In this document: in pieces, positions 8,440-17,675 of the stretch
How positions within the stretch are numbered: position 1 is the stretch's first letter
Layout of the letters: each line of letters starts with the position of its first letter
Assembly (NCBI GenBank): GCA_014859895.1
Contig: JACZKS010000010.1
Coordinates: 1 to 64,000 of the forward strand
Source: Rhodospirillales bacterium
GTDB taxonomy: Bacteria > Pseudomonadota > Alphaproteobacteria > Rhodospirillales > Shumkoniaceae
Length of the DNA: 64,000 nucleotides
Direction: 5' to 3'
Program-made: the position numbers and the translations under genes
Notes under the pieces: model-generated
Database searches by the model: none
Told to the model about the DNA's origin: nothing
What the model saw: only the letters and a program-made list of their open reading frames with translations

Positions 8440-9429
8440 CTATTTCGTGTCCTGGATCTTCTGAATCAGGTCCTTGCCGATCTTGTCTGCGAACATGTCC
8501 CAGACAGGCGTCATTTTGTCCTGGAACATCTTCTTCTGTTGCGGCGTAAGGATGGTCACGGCCATGCCCTTTTCCTCGGATTTCTTGATGTATTCCTGTT
8601 GCTGAGCCGCATCGAGTTCGCGATTGAACTTGGCCGCTTCGGCACTGGCTTTGAGGATTGCCGCCTGGTGGTTCGCGGGAATCTTTTTCCAGGTCGCCAG
8701 GCTGAACACGACGGGCTCGGGCGAATAGGTGTGGCCGCTCAGCGTGATGAACTTCTGAACCTCGTAGAAGCGCGAGGTGTAGGTCTGGCCGATCGGGTTG
8801 TCCTGGGCATCGACGGTTCCGGTTTGCAGACCGGTGAAAAGCTCGCCGCGGGCCATCGGCGTGGGCTCCGATCCCAACGCCTTGAACATCTCAATGTACA
8901 GCTTGTTTTCCATGACCCGGATCTTGATGCCCTTCATGTCGTCGGGCGTTTTGATCGGCCGCTTATTGTTGGAGATGTCCCTGAATCCGTTTTCCCAGGT
9001 AGAGATGACCTTCATCTTCTTCGCTTCGTCCCCGGCATAGATCTCCTTGGCCAGAGGACCATCGACGACCTTGTAGACGTGCTCGGCATCCCTGAACATG
9101 AACGGCAGGTCGAATACTTGGACCTTCGGCATGAAGCCCGCGAGGACGGCCGAGCTGGTCAACGCGATGTCGACAGAGCCCAGTTGCAGACCCTCGAGCA
9201 GGTCACGTTGGTCGCCGAGCAGGCTGTTCGGAAAAATCTGAATCTGGACATCGCCGCCGGTGTACTGCTTGACCAGTTCGGCGAACTTCACCGCCGCCTG
9301 GGCGTAGGGTTGTGAATCGGGCGCGACATGGCCCAGCTTGAGATTAATGGCCTGTGCGTGGCCCGCCGTCGGAAGAACGACGGCGAGCGCGCCGCCGACG
9401 AGGATGGAAAGCACTGTTGCCTTTTTCAT
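8440..9429 (-). CDS. dctP: TRAP transporter periplasmic substrate-binding protein (DctP family)
   Basis: A 329-residue protein with a signal peptide ending near HAQA (about residue 25). The mature part is a DctP fold, with the TGG..QIFPN segment, GSVDIALTS and the MKGIKIRVMEN motif in which the conserved Arg binds the substrate carboxylate. The start is ATG 9429 with AGGAGG upstream. It lies directly downstream of the tartrate/malate-type dehydrogenase, so the ligand is probably a small hydroxy-dicarboxylate; this is inference from context. Confidence 0.9.
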   Translation of the reverse strand: MKKATVLSILVGGALAVVLPTAGHAQAINLKLGHVAPDSQPYAQAAVKFAELVKQYTGGDVQIQIFPNSLLGDQRDLLEGLQLGSVDIALTSSAVLAGFMPKVQVFDLPFMFRDAEHVYKVVDGPLAKEIYAGDEAKKMKVISTWENGFRDISNNKRPIKTPDDMKGIKIRVMENKLYIEMFKALGSEPTPMARGELFTGLQTGTVDAQDNPIGQTYTSRFYEVQKFITLSGHTYSPEPVVFSLATWKKIPANHQAAILKASAEAAKFNRELDAAQQQEYIKKSEEKGMAVTILTPQQKKMFQDKMTPVWDMFADKIGKDLIQKIQDTK

Positions 9430-9512
9430 CGCTTATGCCTCCTTGCAAGTCGCTTGGTTCAACGCGGCGATTTAGCCGAACTCTTTTTTTTGGGAACGGG
9501 TGTCCCGGGGTA

Positions 9513-10619
9513 TCAGCCGGCGAAGGCGGGGGATGGCGCGGCGCGTCCTTTCTCCGCCTCCAGGATGGAGAGCACGGCATCGGTGACCATGCGCGTCGTC
9601 GCCTTGCCGCCAAGGTCGGGGGTGTGCATGGCCGGATCGGCGGTCACCCGCTCGATGGCGCGCATCAGCCTTTCGGACGCCGCCCTCTCGCCCAGGTGAT
9701 CGAGCATCATGCAGGCGGTCCAGAAGGTGGCGATCGGGTTGGCGAGGCCCTTTCCCGCGATGTCGTAGGCCGAGCCGTGAATCGGCTCGAACATCGACGG
9801 GAACTGACCCTCGGGGTTGAGGTTGGCCGTCGGCGCGATGCCCAGCGACCCTGCCAGCGCGGCGGCCAGGTCCGACAGGATATCGGCGTGCAGGTTGGTG
9901 GCGACGACGGTGTCGATGGTCTGGGGCTTCAGCGTCATGCGCACGGTCATGGCGTCGACCAGCATCTTGTCCCAGGTGACGTCGGGGAATTCCTTGGCCA
10001 CTTCGGCGGCGATCTCGTCCCACAGCACCAGGCCGTTGCGCTGCGCGTTCGACTTGGTGACCACGGTCAGGAGCTTGCGCGGCCGCGACTGGGCCAGCCT
10101 GAAGGCGAAGCGCATGATGCGGGTGACCCCGGCGCGGGTGAAGATGCTGACCTCGGTGGCCACCTCCTGGGGCAGGCCGCGATGCGAGCGCCCGCCGTGG
10201 CCCGAATACTCGCCTTCCGAATTCTCGCGCACGATGACCCAGTCGAGGTCGGCGGGCTTGATGCCGGCGAGCGGGCTCTTGATGCCGGGAAGGATGCGGG
10301 TCGGACGCACGTTGGCGTACTGATCGAAGGGCTGGCAGATGTTGATGCGGAGCCCCCACAGGGTGATGTGGTCGGGCACGTCGGGCGCCCCGACGGCGCC
10401 GAAGTAGATGGCGTCGAACTTCTTCAGCGTCTCGCGGCCGTCGGCCGGCATCATGACGCCGTGCTTCTTGTAGTAGTCCGAACCCCAGTCGAAATTCTCG
10501 ACCGTGAGCTTGAATCCGCCGTCCGCGCGGGCCAGCGCGTCGAGCACCTCAAGCCCGGCCGAGATGACCTCGTTGCCTATGCCGTCGGCGGGAATGGCGG
10601 CGATCTTGTATTCACGCAT
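9513..10619 (-). CDS. tartrate dehydrogenase / D-malate dehydrogenase family
   Basis: A 368-residue decarboxylating beta-hydroxyacid dehydrogenase. The start MREYKIAAIPADGIGNEV, the WGSDYYKKHG segment, RENSEGEYSG and the C-terminal EPIHGSAYDIAGKG are all hallmarks of the isocitrate/isopropylmalate family, and WGSDYY is typical of the TtuC/DmlA branch. ATG 10619 is preceded by AAGGAGACAGTG. It probably oxidises tartrate or D-malate with NAD+. It is the first gene of an operon with dctP-dctQ-dctM and is divergent from a LysR regulator, the same layout as dmlA/dmlR. The choice between tartrate and D-malate cannot be made from sequence alone. Confidence 0.87.
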   Translation of the reverse strand: MREYKIAAIPADGIGNEVISAGLEVLDALARADGGFKLTVENFDWGSDYYKKHGVMMPADGRETLKKFDAIYFGAVGAPDVPDHITLWGLRINICQPFDQYANVRPTRILPGIKSPLAGIKPADLDWVIVRENSEGEYSGHGGRSHRGLPQEVATEVSIFTRAGVTRIMRFAFRLAQSRPRKLLTVVTKSNAQRNGLVLWDEIAAEVAKEFPDVTWDKMLVDAMTVRMTLKPQTIDTVVATNLHADILSDLAAALAGSLGIAPTANLNPEGQFPSMFEPIHGSAYDIAGKGLANPIATFWTACMMLDHLGERAASERLMRAIERVTADPAMHTPDLGGKATTRMVTDAVLSILEAEKGRAAPSPAFAG

Positions 10620-10845
10620 CACTGTCTCCTTTTGAAGGCTCGGGCTCGTCCAGGCCCGGATGGAAAACCGGCCGCCCAGGGAATCCTTCTCCGCGGGCGC
10701 GTCGACACCGGGTCGGAACCTCGTCGGCCGGTTACGGGCAGGATCGGAAGCCTCTATTTTTCTTTGAGGATAGGGGGTGTGGGCGGTTCGGTTAATCCGC
10801 TCTGAATTATACAAAAAACTGATACAATCTCGGCCGGGAGGCACC

Positions 10846-11760
10846 ATGGACCTGCATCAGCTCCGCTGTTTCGTCGCCGTTGCCGAAGACCTCCATTTCG
10901 GAAGGGCCGCCCAAAGGCTGTCGATGCTGCCCTCCGCGCTGGGACGGCACATCCGCCTGCTGGAAGAGGATCTGGGAACCCGGCTGTTGACCCGGACCAC
11001 GAGAAGCGTCTCGCTGACCGCGGACGGCGCCCTTCTCCTCGACGAGGCGCGGGCCCTGCTGGCCCAGGCCGAAGGCGTGGCCAAGCGCTTCCGGGGGCGG
11101 TCCCGCGAACAGGCGAAGACGTTGCGGCTGGGGGCCATCGACAGCGCGTCGGCGGGCCTGGTGCCGCTCCTCCTGCAAGATTTCCGGCAAAGCCACCCGG
11201 ACGTGGCGGTGATCCTGGTCGAGAACAAGACCATCCGTCTGTTGCCGCGGCTTCTGTCGGGCCGCATTGATCTCGCCCTGGTGCGTCCGCCGGAACATAC
11301 GGACAAGGCGCTGGAATTCCTGTTTCTTCTCCACGAGACGGCGGTTGTGGCGGTCCCCGAGCAAAGCCCGCTGGCGAGGCGCCGGCGGCTGGGCATCCCG
11401 GACCTTGCCGATCAGCCCCTGATCGTCCCGGACCGGCGCTCGCGCCCGCACAGCCACGACCTGACCATGAAGCTGTTCGCCGAGGCCGGGCTCCAGGCCC
11501 GCGTCGCCCAGATCGCCGAGGAGAAACACACCATCGTCAACCTGGTCGCGGCCAACCTGGGTGTCGCCATTGTGCCCCGATGGACATCCCGGCTGAAGGT
11601 GGCGGGCGTGAAGTACATCCCGCTCGATGCGCACGGCGACAGCGGCATGAAAAAGCTGCCGCTTGCCGCCGCCTGGGTCGGCGGTACCCGCGACGCCATC
11701 CGCGACTTGATGCTCGCCACCCTCAGGGACCGCCTCGACGTTTACGCCGACCAGGCGTGA
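10846..11760 (+). CDS. LysR-type regulator of the dehydrogenase-TRAP operon
   Basis: A 304-residue LysR regulator with an N-terminal winged helix (residues 1-60, including DLHFGRAAQRLSM and LGRHIRLLEEDLGTRLL) and a periplasmic-binding-type effector domain. ATG 10846 follows CGGGAGGCACC. It is divergent from the tartrate/malate dehydrogenase, with 226 bp between the starts. By family habit it should control that operon in response to its substrate. The gap contains an AT-rich stretch (10800-10830) suited to a LysR site, but no clean dyad was recognised. Confidence 0.88.
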   Translation: MDLHQLRCFVAVAEDLHFGRAAQRLSMLPSALGRHIRLLEEDLGTRLLTRTTRSVSLTADGALLLDEARALLAQAEGVAKRFRGRSREQAKTLRLGAIDSASAGLVPLLLQDFRQSHPDVAVILVENKTIRLLPRLLSGRIDLALVRPPEHTDKALEFLFLLHETAVVAVPEQSPLARRRRLGIPDLADQPLIVPDRRSRPHSHDLTMKLFAEAGLQARVAQIAEEKHTIVNLVAANLGVAIVPRWTSRLKVAGVKYIPLDAHGDSGMKKLPLAAAWVGGTRDAIRDLMLATLRDRLDVYADQA

Positions 11761-11800
11761 GTTGAGGCGCTACTCGTTCCGTAACGACCGTCTTCCTCCC

Positions 11801-12715
11801 TCAACGACCGACTTCCAGCCAGGCCGGCGAGCGGAGGACCTCCGCGGCGAAGTCGATGACGGCGCGCACGCTCGGCAGCAATCCCCGCCTCGACGTGAAG
11901 ACGAGATGGACAATTCCCTGCCGCGTGCTCCATTCGGGGAGAACCCGCACGAGCCGTCCCTCTTCGAGCGCCTCGCGGCAGGTCGATTCGGGGAGCAGCG
12001 CGATCCCGGTCCCGCCTATCGCCGCCCGCCGAAGGACCGGAAATGAGCTCGCCGAGAGCCGCGGCTCGTGCACGACCACGGCTTCCTCGTCGGCGGCATT
12101 GACCAGCGTCCAGCGATCCGGTCCCGGCCGGTCGGTGTGGCTGATGGTCGGAAAGGCGGGCACATCCGCGGGGGCCCCGGGTTGTCCGCGAGCCGCCACG
12201 AAAGCCGGACTCGCCACCAGCAACGAGGCGCTGCGCCGGATGATCTTCAGCTGCAGATTGGCGTCGGTGTCCAGCCTGTCGCGGACCCGGATGGCGACGT
12301 CGATCCCTTCCTCGATCAGGTCGATGCGGCGATTGGTGACGATCAGTTGGACCCGCAGCCGCGGGTAACGTTCCAGGAACCCCGGGAGCGCCCCGGCCAA
12401 CAGGCGCTCCGCATCGAGCGGGCAGCTGACGCGCACCAGACCCTGCGGGTCCGCCTTCAGGCGGGCCACCAGTTCCTCGATCGCTTCCGTCTCGGCAACG
12501 GCCGCCTGGGCGTGCCGGTACACATCCTGGCCGACCTCGGTGACATTGAAGCGCCGGGTGGAGCGCTCGACGAGCCGTACCCCGAGTTGGGATTCCAGCG
12601 CCGCCAACCGGCGGCTGATCCGCGATTTCGGGATGCCCAACGCCCGGGATGCGGCCGAGAAGCCGCCGTTCGCGACGATGGCGACAAAGAAGTTCAGGTC
12701 ATTCAGGTCGCGCAT
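11801..12715 (-). CDS. LysR-type regulator, next to azoreductase
   Basis: A 304-residue LysR regulator of the DsdA/PtxE-like subgroup whose N-terminus reads DLNFFVAIVANGGFSAASRAL, with the recognition helix GIPKSRISRRLAALE. It is divergent from azoR, with about 100 bp between the starts, and the pair is a common redox-response layout. The shared gap has an imperfect dyad, ATTGTT at 12719-12724 with AACGAT at 12737-12742. It is convergent with the preceding LysR gene, 40 bp away. Confidence 0.85.
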   Translation of the reverse strand: MRDLNDLNFFVAIVANGGFSAASRALGIPKSRISRRLAALESQLGVRLVERSTRRFNVTEVGQDVYRHAQAAVAETEAIEELVARLKADPQGLVRVSCPLDAERLLAGALPGFLERYPRLRVQLIVTNRRIDLIEEGIDVAIRVRDRLDTDANLQLKIIRRSASLLVASPAFVAARGQPGAPADVPAFPTISHTDRPGPDRWTLVNAADEEAVVVHEPRLSASSFPVLRRAAIGGTGIALLPESTCREALEEGRLVRVLPEWSTRQGIVHLVFTSRRGLLPSVRAVIDFAAEVLRSPAWLEVGR

Positions 12716-12819
12716 AACGATTGTTCCAAAATTGCAACGATATGTCTCGTTTTAGCCTACTGGCGCGGATGTCGTTCCACCCATAGGTATATCACAATCG
12801 AAAGACAATGGAGACCACC

Positions 12820-13449
12820 ATGAAGCTTCTGCACATAGACGCCTCGATCACCGGAACGGCCTCGGTCAGCCGCCAGCTCTCGGCCGCCATCGTCGACGCC
12901 GCCAGCGAAGCCGTCCCAAACCTGGGACTCGTCCGGCGCGACCTTGACGCCGATCCGATCCCGCACCTGGACAGCCGCGCCCTCCCATCGGTGAGGCCGA
13001 CCGGCGAAACAGCCCAGCCGGACGGCGAGGCCGCGAGGAATGCCGCGATCCTTCAGGAATTCCTGGACGCCGATGTCGTGGTGATCGGCGCGCCGATGTA
13101 CAATTTCACCATCGCCAGCCAACTCAAGGCGTGGATCGATCGCATCCTCGTCGCGGGCAAGACCTTCCGCTACACCGAAAACGGCCCCCAGGGCCTCGCC
13201 GGCGGCAAGAAGGTCATCATCGCCTCCACCCGCGGCGGCCTCTACGCACCCGCCACGCCCAACGCATCCGCCGATTTCCAGGAACCATACCTGCGGACGA
13301 TCTTCCATTTCATCGGCATCGAGGATGTCACGATCGTCCGCGCGGAAGGTGTCGCATTTGGACCCAGGCAACGCCAAGCCGCCCTGGATGCCGCCCTCGC
13401 CGCCGCGCCCGGCGTGGTGGCCGGGTTCGCGAAGGCCATGGCCGCGTGA
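12820..13449 (+). CDS. azoR: FMN-dependent NADH-azoreductase / quinone reductase
   Basis: A 209-residue flavodoxin-fold protein. It starts MKLLHIDAS and carries PMYNFTIASQLKAWIDRI, GKTFRYTENGPQGL and SRGG-type (TRGGLY) loops that place FMN in AzoR proteins. ATG 12820 is chosen over the in-frame ATG at 12808 because GGAG lies 8 nt before it. Such enzymes perform two-electron reduction of quinones and azo compounds in the cytoplasm. The neighbouring LysR gene is the probable regulator. Confidence 0.88.
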   Translation: MKLLHIDASITGTASVSRQLSAAIVDAASEAVPNLGLVRRDLDADPIPHLDSRALPSVRPTGETAQPDGEAARNAAILQEFLDADVVVIGAPMYNFTIASQLKAWIDRILVAGKTFRYTENGPQGLAGGKKVIIASTRGGLYAPATPNASADFQEPYLRTIFHFIGIEDVTIVRAEGVAFGPRQRQAALDAALAAAPGVVAGFAKAMAA

Positions 13450-13672
13450 AGCGGGCCATCGGAAAGTTGGTGGCGGGACGGGTGTGATGAAAATGGGCAC
13501 TGGTCGTTCAAGATAAAAATCGTGAAAAAACGAATCGTTAGAGAAAAACAGCCCTGACCATCTGGGACACCCTGCCGACCAAAGCGAGTTGAAGGGGCGA
13601 TCAGCTACTGGAATTGAATGAGCCCGGACCCTAGGTAAGACACACCATTCGGACGACGGAGATGGGGGGGCA

Positions 13673-14653
13673 ATGACCTATCTGCGAAACCACAGGGTTC
13701 TATCTTCGACGGACCTGGATGAGGTTCGTGAATCCATCATCAATTTGACCGCTCCACATGATTTTAATGTCAAGGGGAAGCACGCGCAGTTGAATGTCTG
13801 TGTGGCGGCTGCGAAATGTGGCGATCTCAGCTTAATGCATGTGGCTTTCGGAGACGTTGAAATCAGTGTGAAATCGCCGGAGGAAAATGCGGACGGACTA
13901 ATCCTGTATCTGGTTACCAGTGGCTCAGGTGTCGCGCGGCATGCTGGGAGGGAGACGGAATTCTCGATGGGCAGAGGGTTCATTCGCGACTTGGTGGCAC
14001 CTGTCAACGCCAGTCAGGAGGGCTTTGGCGTCTTTGCGCTTCCCCTGTCCAAAAGAAAATTGAAAGCTCATGCCCGTTCTTTGATTGGGGACGCGGTGGA
14101 TCTGATGGGATTGACATTCGAACCCGAGATTGATTTCACCGCGCCCGGTGGAGCGATTATTCGTAAGACCATCCACTATATCGCTGAAGCCCTGGACGCT
14201 CCCCTGCTCGAACTGGATAACCCGATCCTCACCGCACAGATGGAAGACATGTTGTTGACCCAGTGCTTGACCCTGTTGCCCAACAGCTACAAGGACGTTC
14301 TGAACGGTCGTTCCGTGGCAACAGTTGTCCCATACCACGTCAAGCGCGCGCGTGAATACATTCACGTCCATGCAGACAAGAAACTGGGACTTGCTGACAT
14401 CGCAGCTGCGGCCGGATGCGGCTTTCGGGGTGTGCAGAGAGGGTTCATGGATGCCTACGGTGCTTCTCCGATGGCCTATTTGCGCATTGTGCGGTTAAAA
14501 CGGATCCGGGCTCTGTTGCTCTCAGGGCAGGGCGGAGGCGTGATCTCTGACATTGCAAAGAAATGGGGATTCACGCATATGGGGCGCTTCGCTCAGGCGT
14601 ATTACCAGGAATTTGGCGAACTCCCCTCGGAGACCGTGCGCACGAGTTCTTGA
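13673..14653 (+). CDS. AraC-family transcriptional regulator
   Basis: A 326-residue protein with an AraC-binding-like N-terminal domain and a C-terminal double helix-turn-helix (about residues 225-320, including LGLADIAAAAGCGFRGVQRGF and YGASPMAYLRIVRLKRIR). ATG 13673 is preceded by a G-rich site (GGGGGGGCA). Base composition is visibly less GC-rich than the flanking genes, so recent acquisition is possible. It lies directly upstream of and codirectional with the tectonin/secretin genes, and is a candidate regulator of that locus. Confidence 0.82.
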   Translation: MTYLRNHRVLSSTDLDEVRESIINLTAPHDFNVKGKHAQLNVCVAAAKCGDLSLMHVAFGDVEISVKSPEENADGLILYLVTSGSGVARHAGRETEFSMGRGFIRDLVAPVNASQEGFGVFALPLSKRKLKAHARSLIGDAVDLMGLTFEPEIDFTAPGGAIIRKTIHYIAEALDAPLLELDNPILTAQMEDMLLTQCLTLLPNSYKDVLNGRSVATVVPYHVKRAREYIHVHADKKLGLADIAAAAGCGFRGVQRGFMDAYGASPMAYLRIVRLKRIRALLLSGQGGGVISDIAKKWGFTHMGRFAQAYYQEFGELPSETVRTSS

Positions 14654-14991
14654 ATTGTCGCGACAGTATCCACGAAACGGACGCAGCATCCGAAAAACGT
14701 CACAAACGTCCGGCCGCGTATCATTACACGTTTAACTGTATCAGTTCCTGTCCACATTCCGTGCGGGGGCGAATGAGCCGTCGGATTTTTTCCGGCGGAT
14801 ATTGGAAACCTCGAATGCGGCGCTTTTCGCGTGCCCGCAGAGGACCATTTCGAATTTTTCCATGATCTCCTTCATCCCCGATGCTCGTCTGGGAGCAAAT
14901 CCCATGGCATTCGCGCGTGACCTTGAGGGTTGGCGTCGCAGAGTGCGGGCGAGGGTGAAAGAACAGGCATGATTCAGCTAAGGAATGGCCA
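14654..14991. other. intergenic region upstream of the tectonin/secretin locus
   Basis: 338 bp without a credible gene. It is less GC-rich than average and holds a T-run flanked by GTCGGA and TCCGGC near 14790, which could be a weak terminator for the AraC gene. The promoter of the Cys-rich tectonin gene must lie here or further upstream. AAGGAATGGCC before 14992 is its ribosome site. No repeat or insertion-sequence trace was recognised. Confidence 0.4.
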
Positions 14992-17490
14992 ATGAACATC
15001 CCTTTTAAATCTGCGCTCAGAACCTTCTTGGCGCGGGGAGCGCTGCTGGTACTAGCCGCTTTCGGCGTCATGGCGGGCGTGTCCGAAGCGACGGCGCAAC
15101 AGACGCAGGCGGCCTTTTCCGAGGGCCATGCGATTTGCGGTGCGATGGATCTTAAAACGAACAAGGTCTTGCCGCCGTGCGGTTTTGCCAAGTCAACGTA
15201 TACCCGCAAGGCCGTTGGCAATTGCCCAAAGGGATCCTTCTTCGATCTCGGCACCTGGTCCTGTTTCTCCTGCCCAAGTGGTTTCAACAGAACCGGGTTC
15301 GCGGTCGATACGCCCCAGGCCTGTTCCAGGCAGATCAGTCCCGATTACAAACGCGCGACGCGGGTCAGCGGGCAAAAGTCCTGTCCGGGCGGGTCGTTCT
15401 TTGATGGCCGTAATGGCGGCGAGTGCTGGTCTTGCCCATCCGGATTCGGCCGCACCATGTCCGCGGTGGATGCCTGGGACGCCTGCGGCAAGGTTTTTGA
15501 AACGGCGCGCAAGGCCGAATTCATCGACCGGATTTGCGCCGAGGGCGCGTTCCCCGACCCCAACGGCGGCTGCTACACCTGCCCCGCGGGATACCGCCGC
15601 ACCGCCGCCGCGGTAACCGCGCACAACGCCTGTTTCCGCGATGAAGAGTTGAAGGCGGCGGAAAAAATGGCGTCGCTGTCGTGTCCTGCCGGAGAACTGT
15701 TCGATTTTGTCGATGGGGGCACCTGCTGGACATGCCCCACGGGTGCGGCCCGGTCGGTCAGTGGCGTCAAGACGAGTCAGGCTTGCGAGTATACCAACAT
15801 GCGCTGGGAATCGGCCAAGCGCACACCGAACGGTTTGTTCAATCTGCCGGGCGGTCATGAGATCGCGGCCCAGGTCATCACAGAGCGCACGCGGATCGAC
15901 GCCGTCATTTCCAAGTTCATCTCGGAGAGCGACCTCAAAAAAACCGAAAGTGATGAGTTGAAAACCAAAGCCTGGGATCTGATCCGGACGACTCCCGAGT
16001 CTTCGCCGATCCTCAAGGCGGCTGTCTATGATCACGTTGTCGATCTGGTCAAGAATGGGGCGAAGACCAAGCCCGAAAGGGATTTGCTGAACTATCTGGC
16101 GGTTTACGTCCAGCAGTCCCGCCTTTTGGCGGCGACGGAAATGCAAAAGGTCTGGCAAAGCTGGGTACGCGGCCGGCAAGCGCTGACCGCATCGCGCGGG
16201 AACAATATGGTGAACGCCTACGATACGGGCGTCGCCCCGCCGGATATGGCAGGCCTGGTAGGCGACGTCATGTCGCTGGCGCCGGGTGCCGCCATTGTCA
16301 TGACGTTTTATGGGGCAACGGCGGCCGAGGGCGTATCGCCAGCGCTTGCTCAATTAACGGCGAGATTTGCCATGGCAATTTTCCCGAACCGATTCAGAGA
16401 GGCAACAGTAGCGGCCGTTTCTGCGGCTCGGACCGGGGCAACGGCGGCCGCCAGTTCAGCGAGCGCCGGGATTGGCGCTTTTGGCGGACCACTAATCATC
16501 CTGACAGCCACTTCGGTTCTCGCGACCATAGCAACCGACATTGCCCTGGATCAGAACAAGCAGGAAGCCATCGTCAACGATGCCCTGCAAACTGCGCAGA
16601 AACCCGTAAATTTGGCCCGCCTTCTGTTGACCGACGACGGGCGGACCGAGGTGGCGAGCAACTGGGCGCTGATGACCCAGGAACCGTACAAGCCGAACGC
16701 ACGGACCTGGGCTGCGCTGATGCCGCAGACGCAGCAAACGTCCGCGGGCGGCAATGCGTCGCAGACCCTGGCTTTGGTCGGCGAGCGTGTCGTCGTGAAT
16801 GGCCCCTCGGGCGCGGCTGCGCAAGGCGCTTCGAAGTGGGTGAAAATCGACGGCGCGGCCCGGGATGTCGCGATCGGGTCCGACGGCACCGTGTTTGTGA
16901 TCGGTACGACCCAGGAAGGCAGCGGCTATCAGATCTTCAAGCGCGCCAAGACCGCTACTACCTGGACCAAGTTGTCCGGCGCCGCGACCCGCATTGCGGT
17001 TTTCGGCACCCAAGCCTGGGTGGTGAACAGCAAGGGCATGATTTTCGCCCAGTCGGGCACCGGGTGGAAGAAGGTTCCGGGCCCCGCCGCGCAAGACATC
17101 GGTGCCAGCGCCAAGGGGGTGTGGATCATCGGCGTCGATGGGAAAATCCATCAACGTGCCGGTAATGGATGGCAGTATGTTCCGGGAAATGCCCAGCGGA
17201 TCGACATCGATCAGGACGGCCGGCCGTGGGTCGTGAACGAGCAGGGCAACATCTTCGTGCACAATAACAACCTGCAGTGGGACAGGCTTCCCGGCGCCGC
17301 CGTCGACGTGGCGGTCGATATCCCGGGCGCTGCCCAGGTCGTCGGTTCCGACGGCAAGGTCTATGTGTTTAACGGCACGAAGCTGAACTGGGATCCGGTT
17401 TCACAGGACACGGACGCCCAAGCGATCGGTGCCGGCAATGGGCAGGTGTGGCGGCTCACGAAGACGAACGACATTTATCGTCTGCAATAA
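14992..17490 (+). CDS. secreted Cys-repeat protein with C-terminal tectonin beta-propeller
   Basis: An 832-residue exported protein. Residues 1-36 are a signal peptide (hydrophobic core, ATA-QQ cleavage). Residues 78-265 hold four near-regular repeats of about 51 residues, each with four Cys: 78/91/94/111, 131/145/148/165, 182/194/197/214 and 231/245/248/265. The core is CPxGxFFD..CWSCPxGFxRT. The even Cys number and export suggest disulphide-bonded knots. Residues 420-530 are Ala/Gly-rich and hydrophobic. From Trp616 on, six repeats of the type W.K.PG.A.DI....G..WVV...G.IF form a tectonin-like six-bladed propeller. Tectonins elsewhere bind lipopolysaccharide or glycans; function here is unknown. 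It is the first gene of a locus with a secretin lipoprotein and a second propeller protein. Confidence 0.78.
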   Translation: MNIPFKSALRTFLARGALLVLAAFGVMAGVSEATAQQTQAAFSEGHAICGAMDLKTNKVLPPCGFAKSTYTRKAVGNCPKGSFFDLGTWSCFSCPSGFNRTGFAVDTPQACSRQISPDYKRATRVSGQKSCPGGSFFDGRNGGECWSCPSGFGRTMSAVDAWDACGKVFETARKAEFIDRICAEGAFPDPNGGCYTCPAGYRRTAAAVTAHNACFRDEELKAAEKMASLSCPAGELFDFVDGGTCWTCPTGAARSVSGVKTSQACEYTNMRWESAKRTPNGLFNLPGGHEIAAQVITERTRIDAVISKFISESDLKKTESDELKTKAWDLIRTTPESSPILKAAVYDHVVDLVKNGAKTKPERDLLNYLAVYVQQSRLLAATEMQKVWQSWVRGRQALTASRGNNMVNAYDTGVAPPDMAGLVGDVMSLAPGAAIVMTFYGATAAEGVSPALAQLTARFAMAIFPNRFREATVAAVSAARTGATAAASSASAGIGAFGGPLIILTATSVLATIATDIALDQNKQEAIVNDALQTAQKPVNLARLLLTDDGRTEVASNWALMTQEPYKPNARTWAALMPQTQQTSAGGNASQTLALVGERVVVNGPSGAAAQGASKWVKIDGAARDVAIGSDGTVFVIGTTQEGSGYQIFKRAKTATTWTKLSGAATRIAVFGTQAWVVNSKGMIFAQSGTGWKKVPGPAAQDIGASAKGVWIIGVDGKIHQRAGNGWQYVPGNAQRIDIDQDGRPWVVNEQGNIFVHNNNLQWDRLPGAAVDVAVDIPGAAQVVGSDGKVYVFNGTKLNWDPVSQDTDAQAIGAGNGQVWRLTKTNDIYRLQ

Positions 17491-17497
17491 CCAGCGG

Positions 17498-17523
17498 CGG
17501 GGTTGAGATTTTTCTCAACCCCG
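17498..17523 (+). terminator. hairpin after the Cys-repeat tectonin gene
   Basis: CGGGGTTGAGA (17498-17508) and TCTCAACCCCG (17513-17523) form a perfect 11-bp stem with a TTTT loop, 8 nt after the stop codon. No long U-tract follows, so termination may be partial. It would separate the first gene from the secretin gene or set their ratio. Confidence 0.65.
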
Positions 17524-17675
17524 TCACCGCCTCGGCCCCTTTTCCCGCGGTTCCCGATGGTTTTTCGCCTCACCGTGGGCAGCATTGTTATTCAACCATA
17601 AGATGATTTTTGGATTCCGCAACCTTCATGGAGTCTTTCCGTCGGCAGACGAGCAGTGAAATCGGGGGAAAATTC

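Noticed and set aside
9354..10805. A 483-residue plus-strand frame across dctP and the dehydrogenase
   Set aside because: It lies antisense to a well-supported dehydrogenase and to the dctP start, with low-complexity Gly/Arg/His sequence.
15193..16353. A 386-residue minus-strand frame opposite the Cys-repeat protein
   Set aside because: The plus strand has a signal peptide, regular Cys repeats and a ribosome site; the antisense frame has none.
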